Below are positions 9,627 to 17,825 of a stretch of 32,774 nt of DNA, in pieces. Both the position numbers and the translations under genes were made by a program. The DNA is taken from the NCBI GenBank assembly GCA_955652395.1, contig CATPBJ010000015.1, positions 1 through 32,774 on the forward strand, written 5' to 3'. The stretch comes from an uncultured Terriglobales bacterium (lineage in GTDB: Bacteria > Acidobacteriota > Terriglobia > Terriglobales > Acidobacteriaceae). Numbering within the stretch: position 1 is the first letter of the stretch; every line of letters starts with the position of its first letter. The notes below the pieces were generated by a model that made no database searches, was not told the origin of the DNA, and saw only the letters and a list, made by a program, of their open reading frames with translations.

Positions 9627-9762
9627 GACGTCTTCTCCGTGCAGCTGTAAAATTGAGCTAACCATACTATTCCGAGTTGTGCGGTTGCAAACTGGAAACA
9701 AAGGGCGGTTCGAAAAGTGCCTCTGCCACTTTCCGTTCGCCCAATCATCTAATCGTTGTCGA

Positions 9763-9779
9763 TATAATCAGATGAGGAG
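9763..9779 (+). promoter_or_regulatory. Candidate -10 box and ribosome site of msrA
   Basis: A perfect TATAAT lies at 9763-9768 and GAGGAG at 9774-9779, ten bases before the ATG at 9790. No good -35 hexamer is seen at the right distance. The ribosome site decides for the ATG at 9790 over the in-frame ATG at 9772. Confidence 0.4.
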
Positions 9780-9789
9780 TCTTGTTCTT

Positions 9790-10263
9790 ATGGCTAAAGC
9801 CACCTTTGCCGCAGGCTGTTTCTGGGGAGTTGAAGCCACTTTTCGCCAATTGCCGGGTGTCACCGCAACCCGAGTTGGCTATACGGGTGGACACTTCGCC
9901 AATCCAACCTACAAGGATGTTTGCAGCGATCGTACCGGCCACGCCGAGGCCGTCGAAGTGGAGTACGATCCTGCGAAACTCTCCTACGAAAAACTGCTGG
10001 AAGTCTTCTGGGAAAACCACGATCCCACCCAACTCAACCGCCAGGGCCCGGACTGGGGATCGCAGTACCGCTCCGCGATCTTTTTTCATACGCCAGAGCA
10101 GGAAAGTGAAGCCCGGGTGTCAAAAGAGCAACTGGAGAAGTCCGGCCGTTTCAAGAAGCCGGTCGTGACTCAGATCGTGCCGGCCGTGACCTTCCATCCC
10201 GCCGAGGACTATCACCAACAGTATCTGGAAAAACGGGGACTGGCGACCTGCCACATCAAGTGA
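9790..10263 (+). CDS. msrA: Peptide-methionine (S)-S-oxide reductase
   Basis: This 157-residue enzyme reduces the S epimer of methionine sulfoxide in proteins with thioredoxin as the usual donor. The catalytic cysteine is C10 in [12 protein letters not shown]. The family motifs [38 protein letters not shown] and [11 protein letters not shown] are all present. A C-terminal cysteine in GLATCHIK is placed to act as resolving residue. There is no signal peptide, so the enzyme is cytosolic. It stands alone between divergent neighbours and has its own -10 and ribosome site. MsrB is not fused or adjacent. Confidence 0.98.
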   Translation: MAKATFAAGCFWGVEATFRQLPGVTATRVGYTGGHFANPTYKDVCSDRTGHAEAVEVEYDPAKLSYEKLLEVFWENHDPTQLNRQGPDWGSQYRSAIFFHTPEQESEARVSKEQLEKSGRFKKPVVTQIVPAVTFHPAEDYHQQYLEKRGLATCHIK

Positions 10264-10357
10264 GGCATTGGCGATCACTGTCGTAACATCACCACTTCAC
10301 CAGTCGTCTCAACTGGCGTAGTGGCCTGCTTGCAGCTGGCACCAAATTGATACTCAG

Positions 10358-11007
10358 TCAAATGTGGCGCTGTAATGCTCCCACTGCCTCTTCTGCTGCG
10401 CCATAGATGAAATAAACCGCACGTCCTTTCTTAGATTGTCCGAGTTAGTGTCACCCTCAAAAAGCGGATAGCAGGGGAAGGCCTGTTCCGCGATCACTTG
10501 CAACCATTTCATCGCTTGTTCTGGCTGATTCATAAGAGCGTAAGTAGAGGCGATGCTATAAGTCGTGTGATGAAAGTGAGCGTAGCCGCGGCCGATCTCG
10601 ATAGCGCGCTGGATCGTTCCTTCCGCTTCGCGTCCTTGCCAGCCTTGGCTAGCATCATGGCTTTCACGCTGCTAAGCAGCCCACCTTCGTCCTTCGGATA
10701 GTTCTTGAGGAATTGCTCAATTAGCGCGGACGCTTCCTCGTTCCGCCCCAGCCGGAATAAGGCCGTGGATGTATAAAATGCCAGAAGCGAAGGGTTCTTT
10801 CCGAGCGGAGTGCTATTGAAGATCTGAAAGGCTACGTCGTACGTACCCCGACACATGTCGATGACGCCCAAGCGGTATCGTGCCAGAGTGTTGCCCGGAT
10901 AGATAGCCAGTGCCCTTCAATTTCTTGCCATCCTTGTCGAGCAAGCCCATGTGAAGGTAGACAAATCCCAGTTGGTGATGGGCTTCATCGGATGGCGGAT
11001 CAGGTTT
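10358..11007 (-). pseudogene. Frameshifted TPR protein remnant
   Basis: Three reading frames in succession encode pieces of one acidobacterial TPR protein. Piece one (from 11007) reads PPSDEAHHQLGFVYLHMGLL. Piece two (about 10917-10630) reads ALAIYPGNTLARYRLGVIDM and continues through FRLGRNEEASALIEQFLKNY. Piece three (about 10630 to the TGA at 10358) reads GRGYAHFHHTTYSIASTYAL, then a CYPLFEGD and LRKDVRF tail. That tail is typical of TPR regions at the ends of acidobacterial serine/threonine kinases and TPR regulators. At least two frameshifts are needed, near 10625-10632 and 10915-10930, and no N-terminal domain remains. It is a decayed gene unless the shifts are sequencing errors. Confidence 0.75.
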
Positions 11008-11322
11008 ACGAAAAACTGGACGAACTCGGTTCGGCTGTGGCGCAGACCTCGTGCAAGCAGCGCGGAGTGCAGTCCATGGAGTTCGAGTGCACGTTTAATC
11101 TCGCCGACGGAGCGCAATCGTTACTAGTCGTCCCGAGCGGTCCACTGAAGTCACACAAGAAAGCGGAGATCGAAGTACAAACTCTCAAGTGCGTCGCCCA
11201 TTGTGACTTGATCACAGCAAGCGGTATGAAGCCTTGAGGCAATAAGTCCGAAGCCCGCTGGGTCACGGTAGTTGGCTGATCTGGTAGCCGCCACCGAGCG
11301 GCGAATGCCCTCACGTCGCCGT
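11008..11322. other. Stretch without an intact gene
   Basis: These 315 bases lie between the TPR remnant and the 3' end of lpxC. On the minus strand one short frame (RALELHGLHSALLARG and neighbours, about 11117-11030) could be more of the same decayed TPR gene. I see no promoter, hairpin terminator or complete gene. Confidence 0.4.
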
Positions 11323-12228
11323 CTATACCACCGGCTGCGCGGCCGCGTGCAACAGCGGGGCGACTGTTTCTTCTTCCTCGTCCACGGTGGTTTCTTCCCA
11401 CAGCGTTCGGTCACGCAGGATGCGGGACACCAACGCGGTGTGCATGGCGTGTCCGGCGCGGTCGGCAACCACGTTGCCCAGAATCTGTTTGCCCAGCAGC
11501 GCCAGGTCTCCGATCAGGTCCAGGACTTTGTGCCGCACAAATTCGTCGGGAAAGCGCAGCGGCGGATTCATCAGTCCCTCGCGCGTGAGCACAATCGCGT
11601 TTTCCTGGGACGCGCCGCGAATCAGGCCCTGTTGCCGCATGGCATCGGCTTCGTGCAGAAATCCGAACGTCCGTGCCGCCGCGATCTGCGTCCGGTAATT
11701 CCCGTCCGAGAGGTCCACCCTGAAAGTCTCTTTTCCGATCAAGGGATGAGGGAAATTGATGGCATACGATACCGAATAGGTATCGGCCGGATACACCGCG
11801 ATGAACTTGTCCCCTTCCCGAACCTCCAGTTCACGGCGGATGCGCAGATAGGTACGGGGTCTTCTCTGTTTGCGAATGCCGGCTCTCAGGATGGCCTCGA
11901 CGAAGGGCAGCGCGCTGCCGTCGAGAATAGGCAGCTCGAGGTTATCCAGCTCAACGATGGCGTTGTCGATGCCGCAACCAATCAGGGCGGAGAGAAGATG
12001 CTCGGTGGTAGAAATCAGCACGCCCTTTTTCATCAAGCTGGTGGCGTAACTGACCCGGGCCACATTTTTGCTCACGGCTTCCAGCTCAAAATCGTCGAGA
12101 TCCGTGCGGCGAAAGATCACGCCCGATCCGGGAGGCGCAGGCAATATCCGCAGTTGGACCGGAGCGCCGCTGTGCAGCCCTGCCCCGCTGCATGCCACCG
12201 GTGTGCGGATTGTCTGTTCGTGTATCAA
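11323..12228 (-). CDS. lpxC: UDP-3-O-acyl-N-acetylglucosamine deacetylase
   Basis: This 301-residue zinc enzyme performs the first committed step of lipid A synthesis and shows the organism makes an LPS-type outer membrane. The zinc ligands are clear and spaced as in E. coli LpxC: H77 (STTEHLLSAL), H233 and D237 (VRHKVLDLIGDLAL). The catalytic H260 lies in DRAGHAMHTAL, 23 residues after the aspartate as expected. Other conserved parts are GLHSG near the N-terminus and the ELPILDGSALPFVEAI segment. The start is a TTG at 12228; no ATG or GTG lies in frame before the upstream stop, and the N-terminus IHEQTIRTPVACSGAGLHSG fits the family. The C-terminus ends in an acidic run (DEEEET). A long perfect palindrome lies about 55 bases upstream. 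Confidence 0.97.
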   Translation of the reverse strand: MIHEQTIRTPVACSGAGLHSGAPVQLRILPAPPGSGVIFRRTDLDDFELEAVSKNVARVSYATSLMKKGVLISTTEHLLSALIGCGIDNAIVELDNLELPILDGSALPFVEAILRAGIRKQRRPRTYLRIRRELEVREGDKFIAVYPADTYSVSYAINFPHPLIGKETFRVDLSDGNYRTQIAAARTFGFLHEADAMRQQGLIRGASQENAIVLTREGLMNPPLRFPDEFVRHKVLDLIGDLALLGKQILGNVVADRAGHAMHTALVSRILRDRTLWEETTVDEEEETVAPLLHAAAQPVV

Positions 12229-12282
12229 ACGTGGTCGGCTGTCTGTTGTCTGATGACGAATTTACCCTGCCCGACGCGTGGC

Positions 12283-12308
12283 CGACTGTGGCTAATTAGC
12301 CACAGTCG
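12283..12308. promoter_or_regulatory. 26-bp perfect palindrome upstream of lpxC
   Basis: The half-site cgactgtggctaa is followed by its exact reverse complement, centred on AATT at about 12295. It lies 55 bases before the lpxC start and about 130 bases past the stop of the upstream gene. There is no T-run on either side, so it looks more like a dimeric operator or an mRNA hairpin than an intrinsic terminator. Confidence 0.55.
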
Positions 12309-12439
12309 TGGTTGAAAGAAGCAGGACGGCGGGATTAACATCACGGTATCTGGTTGATTGAAATATGCTTAATTGGGTTTTATCTTCATTCTATAACCAA
12401 GGTGTTACTTCTTAGGTTAGCCCCCCGGCTTGCCAGATC

Positions 12440-13237
12440 TCAGGGCTTCGTTGATCCCGATGCCGCCGCCGGGTCGAACTGGGAATCACTTATCCCCTGG
12501 TTGTAGTTGACCGAGGTCAGGAAGCGCTGGCTGGACATATCGGCGTTATAGAACCGCGTGATCGTGTGCGGCGTCATGACGCCTTGCACTTCGCGGTAAT
12601 TGTCGTAGACCTCATCTTCAATGTTGCGCTCTTTGTCGGTCGCATCCCGCCACGAGAAGGTCTTCTTTACCGGCAGATGGTCATCGGTGCTCACATAGAG
12701 GGTGACGCCCTCGTTGTGGGCGTTCATCACCGTGACCTGTTCGACCGGCTTTTCTTCGGCTACAGTTTCGCCCTCGTAGAACATGGCGATTCCCGGTTCC
12801 GACAGCCACTTTCTCAGCACCCAGTCGAGTGAGAAGTGGCGTCGCCGCAGATAGTCATTCAAGTCTTTGGGATCTTGTGGGTGCGGGCCCTTATAGGTGA
12901 TTTCGTATCCTTTATCGCCCTGGTACACGTAGATCACATCGCGCTGCTTGGTCAGCTCGATGCGGTCTTTGTCGGGATACTTGTAAAAGCGCCAGAAGAC
13001 GACACCCAAACTGTTGGGGCGGCCGTGATAGAAACTGTAAGTGCGGCCTTCCTGGGTGATGTCCTGAATATTGAGATAGGCCGATCCGCCCAGCGCCTGA
13101 ATGGTCCGGTCCAGCACAGCCCTGGCTTTGTGCGCGTTTTCCTGGTCCACCGGAATGGACTGTGAGGGCGGCGCACTGTCGGTCTGCGCCAGGCCCATCG
13201 CGGCCAACAGAAGAGTGGAGAGGAAAAGCTTCATCAT
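12440..13237 (-). CDS. Conserved periplasmic protein of LolA/LolB-like architecture
   Basis: The protein has 265 residues with a signal peptide (MMKLFLSTLLLAAMGLAQ). The first mature helix ARAVLDRTIQALGGSAYLNI is followed by many beta strands (GRTYSFYHGRPNSLGVVFW, KDRIELTKQRDVIYVYQGDK, VTLYVSTDDHLPVKKTFSW). This pattern, starting with a helix ending in LGG and then a curved sheet, recurs in acidobacterial outer-membrane lipoprotein-sorting-like proteins. I cannot name a specific function. It lies between an SDR gene and lpxC on the same strand but is separated from both by repeats or palindromes. The 200-base gap to lpxC holds AT-rich DNA that could carry an lpxC promoter. Confidence 0.8.
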   Translation of the reverse strand: MMKLFLSTLLLAAMGLAQTDSAPPSQSIPVDQENAHKARAVLDRTIQALGGSAYLNIQDITQEGRTYSFYHGRPNSLGVVFWRFYKYPDKDRIELTKQRDVIYVYQGDKGYEITYKGPHPQDPKDLNDYLRRRHFSLDWVLRKWLSEPGIAMFYEGETVAEEKPVEQVTVMNAHNEGVTLYVSTDDHLPVKKTFSWRDATDKERNIEDEVYDNYREVQGVMTPHTITRFYNADMSSQRFLTSVNYNQGISDSQFDPAAASGSTKP

Positions 13238-13268
13238 TCAGCACGTTAGATGCAGAGAAAACGCTCAA

Positions 13269-13341
13269 TGTAGGCGCGAGCGTCGCGCTCGTGCGGCAGA
13301 GTTCCCGGCGCGGCTGCAGGAGCGGGACGCTCGCGCCCACA
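13269..13341. repeat. Extragenic inverted-repeat element (GCGCGAGCG family)
   Basis: Outer arms of 16 bases at 13269-13284 and 13326-13341 match at 15 positions (TGTAGGCGCGAGCGTC against TGTGGGCGCGAGCGTC). The left arm itself forms a small hairpin, CGAGCG-tcg-CGCTCG. The element fills most of the gap between an SDR stop and the next gene start on the same strand, so it would be transcribed. Confidence 0.75.
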
Positions 13342-13347
13342 TTAAAG

Positions 13348-14130
13348 CTACCCGACCAGTACCGCTCCGCCGTTCACATTGAAGACTTCGCCGGTGATAA
13401 AGCCGGCATATTCCGAGCACAGAAAGAGGATGGGCCCGGCGATTTCCTCCGGCTTGCCCGCCCGTCCCAGCGGGATCCCTGAAAAGATGCGGGCACTGAT
13501 TTGGGGATCGTTCAGGGCTGGTGCCGACATATCTGTATCCACCCAGCCCGGGGCCACGGTGTTGACGTAGATCGCATCTCGCGCCAGTTCCGTGGACAGC
13601 CCTTTGACCATGCTGATCAGGGCTCCCTTAGTCGCGGCGTAGTCGCAGTGAAACGCTTCTCCACGTTGTCCCGCGGTGGAGCTGATCAGCACAATGTGGC
13701 CGGCCGTGGTGCCGGATTTTCCCTGCTTTTTCATCTGCGCCACAGAATGCTTGATCAGGGCGAAGACGCTGTCGAGGTTGATGGCCATGGTGCTGCGCCA
13801 TTGCGCATCGGGCATCTTGTCGATGGGTGCGTCCTCCGGAGGCCAGACTCCGTGATTCGCCACCAGGATGTCGAGCCGCCCGAAACGCTTCACGGCAGCC
13901 GCGACCAATGGCTGTGCCGTCTCCGTGCCCGAGAGATTGCAGGCCACGGCCGCGCAATTTTCCTGGCCGAGCTCCTTGACCAGTTGTTCAGATGGAGCTT
14001 TGGCCCTTTCGTAGTTGAACAGCACGCGTGCCCCCGCGTTGACAAACATGCGAACCGCAGCCGCGCCGATGCCGCGTGAACCGCCGGTAATGAGGGCAAC
14101 CTTGCCAGAGAGAGAGAGAGGGATAGGCAT
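13348..14130 (-). CDS. Short-chain dehydrogenase/reductase, FabG-like
   Basis: This 260-residue classical SDR has the Rossmann glycine motif TGGSRGIG (residues 15-22), the NHG cofactor loop (VANHGVW), catalytic S151, Y164 and K168 (ISSTAG and YAATK), and the C-terminal NVNGG motif usual for FabG-type enzymes. The N33-x-R-A context after the second strand (NYERAKAPSE) suggests NADP(H) or NAD(P)H use but does not settle it. Substrate is unknown: 3-oxoacyl-ACP reductases and many other alcohol dehydrogenases look the same. The gene is flanked on both sides by GCGCGAGCG repeats and shows no clear operon partner. Confidence 0.9.
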   Translation of the reverse strand: MPIPLSLSGKVALITGGSRGIGAAAVRMFVNAGARVLFNYERAKAPSEQLVKELGQENCAAVACNLSGTETAQPLVAAAVKRFGRLDILVANHGVWPPEDAPIDKMPDAQWRSTMAINLDSVFALIKHSVAQMKKQGKSGTTAGHIVLISSTAGQRGEAFHCDYAATKGALISMVKGLSTELARDAIYVNTVAPGWVDTDMSAPALNDPQISARIFSGIPLGRAGKPEEIAGPILFLCSEYAGFITGEVFNVNGGAVLVG

Positions 14131-14180
14131 GCAGGGATAGTTTCCAGTTTCAGGTGGGAAATGGCAAGTGGGATGAAAAA

Positions 14181-14204
14181 TGTTGGCGCGAGCGTCGTCG
14201 CTCG
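14181..14204. repeat. Half copy of the GCGCGAGCG extragenic repeat
   Basis: TGTTGGCGCGAGCGTC at 14181-14196 matches the arms of the 13269-13341 element at 15 of 16 positions. CGAGCG-tcgt-CGCTCG (14189-14204) forms a hairpin. It lies between the SDR gene and the GGDEF gene. Confidence 0.65.
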
Positions 14205-14226
14205 TGCTGGCCTCGTCGGACCCGGG

Positions 14227-17200
14227 TCAGCTTCCCCAGCTGGTCGTTCTCTCCGCCTTGAGTTCACGAATCAGAATGCGCACCAGCATGCCGTCGTAAC
14301 GCGTGCCGCTCAATTTTTCCAGTTCGGTCAGCGCCTGTTCGCTGGTTTTGGCGGCCGCAAACGAGCGTTCGCTGGTCATGTTCACATAGGCGTCGGTGAT
14401 GGCCATGATGCGCGCCCATAGCGGGATCTTCTCCCCCCGCAAGCCATCCGGATAGCCTCCGCCATCGAAGGATTCGTGGTGGTGCTGTACCGCCTCTCGC
14501 AATTTCTTACTTTCGGGCAAGGTGGCCACGATTTCTCTGCCCACCTCAGCGTGCATCTTCAACACATAGAACTCTCCCTCCGTCAGGGGGCCGGGTTTAT
14601 TCAGGATTCGTTCGGGGACAAAGAGTTTGCCCACGTCATGCACCCGGGCGGCAAAGGCCAAATCGCTCATGTCCTGCGAAGCCAGGCCAAGCGAGCGCGC
14701 GACGATCTCGCTGTATCGAGCCACCATCTCGCCGTGGCCTGCGCTGTTCAGTTCGCGCGATTCGGCGGCGCTGGTCAAGGTCTCGATGGCCTCCCGCAGG
14801 ATCTGGTCGGTGTGGACTTCGTCACCGCACATCTTCTTCAGCGTAGAGATGAGCTCTTCCACGTGTTCAGGCCCGGTATGCTCGCGTTGCAGGAACCCTT
14901 CGATGTATCCGGAGATCATCTGCCGGCGCACGGCGGCGCTTTCACCGCCCGAGAGCTCTTCGGCGGTGGATACAAAGTCACCGCCCTTGCGTTTGGAGAT
15001 GTACATCCCCGCATCGGCGACGCGAACAATATCTTCCATGGAAAAGCCATGCACCGGGAAACTCGCCACCCCGAAGCTACCCGTGATGTGGTGCTCGGCC
15101 AGCATCGGGTCCTGAGAAATCCAGACTCGCAGGCGTTCGGCCAGAACTTGCGCCTGCTCCACGCCGGTCTCGGGCATGAGAATGATGAACTCATCGCCAC
15201 CGTAGCGTGCCACCACGTTCGATTGCCGGCACTTCTGCTCCAGGAGTCGTCCAACCCGGGTCAGCACCAGATCGCCCTCGAGGTGCCCCTTGGTGTCGTT
15301 CACGTTCTTAAACTTATCCAGGTCCATCAGCACTACCGAGATGGGACGGCCGGATCGGGACGCTCGTTTCAGTTCCGAACTCAGGGCTTCGAAGAAGAAG
15401 CGCCGCGTCTTGATGAGGGTGAGCCCGTCCGTGATGGATTGCTGCTGAAGTTTCTGGAACACGAAGGCATTGTGCAGTGCGGTGGCGAGCAGGTCGGCCA
15501 GCGTGTTCATGATCAGCCGGTCTGCCGGCTTGAAAGCATCCTCTTTGTGGCTTTCCACATTGAGAACGCCGAGAAAGTTTTCGCCATAGGCAATCGGGAT
15601 GCAAAGTACGGAGCGCGCTCCCGGCAGCACGCCCTGCAGTTGCGCTTCACTCGTGGTCTGGACCAGGGCGGACTCACCGGTCCGAGCCACTCGGCCGAGA
15701 ATACCGACCCCCAGCGGGATGCGTTTGCCCAGAGCCTGGGCTGTAATGCCGGCCTCGGCCTTGATTTCAATCTCTTTGGTGCTGTAGTCGAGAATGCCGA
15801 TACCGATGTGGTCGAAGCTGAAATTTTTCTGGATATGGCCGACGATGTCCGCCATCATCTGCTCGGAATCCTCGCTAGAAATTGCCGTCTTCGAAATACT
15901 ATTCAGGAAAGCCAGCTGGCGGGAGCGCCGCTGCTCCTCGGCGAACAGCCGGGCGTTTTCCACCGCGACAGAAACCTGTCCCGCCGCAGTCTGCATCACC
16001 TCCAGGTCGCGCTGCTCGAAGGCGTACTCGCGGTCCGTGTTCATCGCGGCCATGACTCCGGCAGGCCGGCCGCCCAGCAGGATGGGCGCACCACAAAAGC
16101 ACTTGGCGGGCCGCGGCGGCACATAACTGACGCCCAACCGCTCCCGCGTCTTCTCCAGCTCAGCGCGGATCAGCAGCGGCTGTCCGCTCCGGATGATGAA
16201 CTCGCTCAGGCCATTGGCGAGTTTGCGCGTGCGCTTGGGAAAAATCTCGCCCTTTTCTACTTCCAGTTCAAAGCGGATCTCGTCGCCTTCCTGGAACGCA
16301 ATGTAGAAGTCATTGGTGTCGAAGATCTGGCCCAGCTCCTTCTGGACCGTACGCAGAATCTCGTCCTGATCTAGCCGTGAGCTGATTGCCTGTCCGATCT
16401 GGGTGAGCAGCGCAAATTCCTTGGTGCGACGCTGTGCGTCGTGCATGACCGCATAGTTTTCCAGGGTCAAGCCGATCTGTAGCGCCAGCCCGATGAGCAG
16501 CCGCAGGTTCGATGAACCGAACATCCGGCGCGCGGCATGCGGGAACAGGATCACGCCGAAATTGTGCTCCCGGGTCTGCAGGCTCACGGCCGTGACGTTG
16601 TAAATACGCTCTTCGGTCATGACCTCGCGGAATTGCAGGAAGCGGCCGCCGGGAAAGGCCGGCAATGGCTCGGGCATTTCGGGCACGCTGCGGAAGGTCA
16701 CGAATCCGCCACGCCGGTAGGCCAGCTCGCAAACGTATTCTCCCGCTCCACTTTTCTCCAGCCGGTCCAGGAACTCCGCCGAAAAACCACGCTGCACCGA
16801 GGGCAACACGGCGCGCCAGCGCTCTGAGATGCAAAGCACGGCTCCTCCCGCCGGCAAAGGCGCAACCAGCCGGTCCAGAATGCTTTGCATGCTGGGGGCC
16901 AGGTCCTCGGCGGAAAGCAATCGGGTGGGATCCACGCCCAAAGTAGAGAACGCCAGGGCATTTTCCTGCACCGCGCTGCGCTCATTTTCCGCCAGCACCA
17001 TCACCATCGCGATACCCAGCGCCAGCTGCGGGATGGGGCCCAGCATGTCGGACAGATGCAGATAAGAATTGCTGAATTGCCCGAACAGCATCAGCACCGA
17101 CCACAGCGCCAATGCCATCGCCAGGAGGGTGAAGGCCAGCGAATTTCTCCGGTGCGCGTAGCGGTAAAAGAAAAAGGAACAGTAGAGCAGCACCAGGGCC

Positions 17201-17607
17201 ACGCCTACTTCCAGGCGGAAGCGCGGGTCGGGAACTACTTCTGGATGAAACACCCCGCCTAAAATGTGCTGCTTCAGATTCCAAAGGCTGAGCGCCACTC
17301 CCCCCAGGCCGACTGCGACGTCGGACCAGCGCAAGCGGAACTTCTCGCGCATCAGCCGAGTCGAGATGAATATGCACAGCGCCATCACTGCCAGAAGCAG
17401 CGAGGCCAGCAGCGCCATCACGGCTGAGGGATTGCGGAACGTACTCCAGGCATCCAGGACATAGTGAAGCGTGTAAGCTCCCCATCCGAGTTGCCAGGCG
17501 CGAAAGTAGTCCTGCCGGGTCTGCTCGTAGAGATAAGTGAAGACCAGAAAGAGCAGCAGAGCTACCACGGCCGGTACTACAAACAAACTGATTGTGACGC
17601 TGTTCAT
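14227..17607 (-). CDS. Membrane sensor with GAF, GGDEF and HD-GYP domains (c-di-GMP turnover)
   Basis: This 1126-residue protein begins with about seven membrane helices (residues 1-230, from ISLFVVPAVVALLLFLVF onward). A GAF-like region and two GAF domains follow (roughly 390-550 and 555-710). The GGDEF domain has an intact active site (ARYGGDEFIIL, G803-F807) and the DLDKFKNVND metal loop. The C-terminal HD-GYP domain has HDVGK (H990, D991), HHESFDGGGYPDGL and ITDAY. It may thus both make and break down c-di-GMP in response to a membrane or ligand signal. The inhibitory I-site upstream of GGDEF reads RQSN instead of RxxD, so product feedback may be absent. ATG 17607 was chosen over a GTG at 17667 because it begins right at the first helix. 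Confidence 0.92.
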   Translation of the reverse strand: MNSVTISLFVVPAVVALLLFLVFTYLYEQTRQDYFRAWQLGWGAYTLHYVLDAWSTFRNPSAVMALLASLLLAVMALCIFISTRLMREKFRLRWSDVAVGLGGVALSLWNLKQHILGGVFHPEVVPDPRFRLEVGVALVLLYCSFFFYRYAHRRNSLAFTLLAMALALWSVLMLFGQFSNSYLHLSDMLGPIPQLALGIAMVMVLAENERSAVQENALAFSTLGVDPTRLLSAEDLAPSMQSILDRLVAPLPAGGAVLCISERWRAVLPSVQRGFSAEFLDRLEKSGAGEYVCELAYRRGGFVTFRSVPEMPEPLPAFPGGRFLQFREVMTEERIYNVTAVSLQTREHNFGVILFPHAARRMFGSSNLRLLIGLALQIGLTLENYAVMHDAQRRTKEFALLTQIGQAISSRLDQDEILRTVQKELGQIFDTNDFYIAFQEGDEIRFELEVEKGEIFPKRTRKLANGLSEFIIRSGQPLLIRAELEKTRERLGVSYVPPRPAKCFCGAPILLGGRPAGVMAAMNTDREYAFEQRDLEVMQTAAGQVSVAVENARLFAEEQRRSRQLAFLNSISKTAISSEDSEQMMADIVGHIQKNFSFDHIGIGILDYSTKEIEIKAEAGITAQALGKRIPLGVGILGRVARTGESALVQTTSEAQLQGVLPGARSVLCIPIAYGENFLGVLNVESHKEDAFKPADRLIMNTLADLLATALHNAFVFQKLQQQSITDGLTLIKTRRFFFEALSSELKRASRSGRPISVVLMDLDKFKNVNDTKGHLEGDLVLTRVGRLLEQKCRQSNVVARYGGDEFIILMPETGVEQAQVLAERLRVWISQDPMLAEHHITGSFGVASFPVHGFSMEDIVRVADAGMYISKRKGGDFVSTAEELSGGESAAVRRQMISGYIEGFLQREHTGPEHVEELISTLKKMCGDEVHTDQILREAIETLTSAAESRELNSAGHGEMVARYSEIVARSLGLASQDMSDLAFAARVHDVGKLFVPERILNKPGPLTEGEFYVLKMHAEVGREIVATLPESKKLREAVQHHHESFDGGGYPDGLRGEKIPLWARIMAITDAYVNMTSERSFAAAKTSEQALTELEKLSGTRYDGMLVRILIRELKAERTTSWGS

Positions 17608-17825
17608 GGCGCGAAAACAGCTACCTAGCCAGAGTGATAAGCATTTTCTAACTATCAATGGTTTCACACGCGTTCGGGCAAGACAATAGTCTTCTGTAGA
17701 GGGCTCGAACCTCAGTCAGCAGGTGGTTTCCTCTTCCGCATCAATGAGTTGGATCGAACTCCGGCCCTCTGGCGGCTTGACGCTCTATTTCCTCAGCCCG
17801 TACCATCAGGACACGACCTTTCGTA

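Noticed and set aside
11272..12315. 347-residue plus-strand frame opposite lpxC
   Set aside because: LpxC has all zinc ligands on the other strand; the plus frame is low-complexity and unlike any family.
14107..14120. Short (AG)n run near the SDR start as a phase-variation tract
   Set aside because: About six repeats encode an ordinary LSLSG stretch; too short for a convincing switch without strain data.
14476..16374. 632-residue open frame on the plus strand opposite the GGDEF/HD-GYP gene
   Set aside because: It is a GC-driven shadow: its peptide has no family character, while the minus strand has complete catalytic motifs.
17690..17715. T-arm-like GAGG-TTCGAGC-CCTC on the minus strand, suggesting a tRNA
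   Set aside because: The stem has only four pairs and no D arm, anticodon arm or acceptor stem can be fitted around it.
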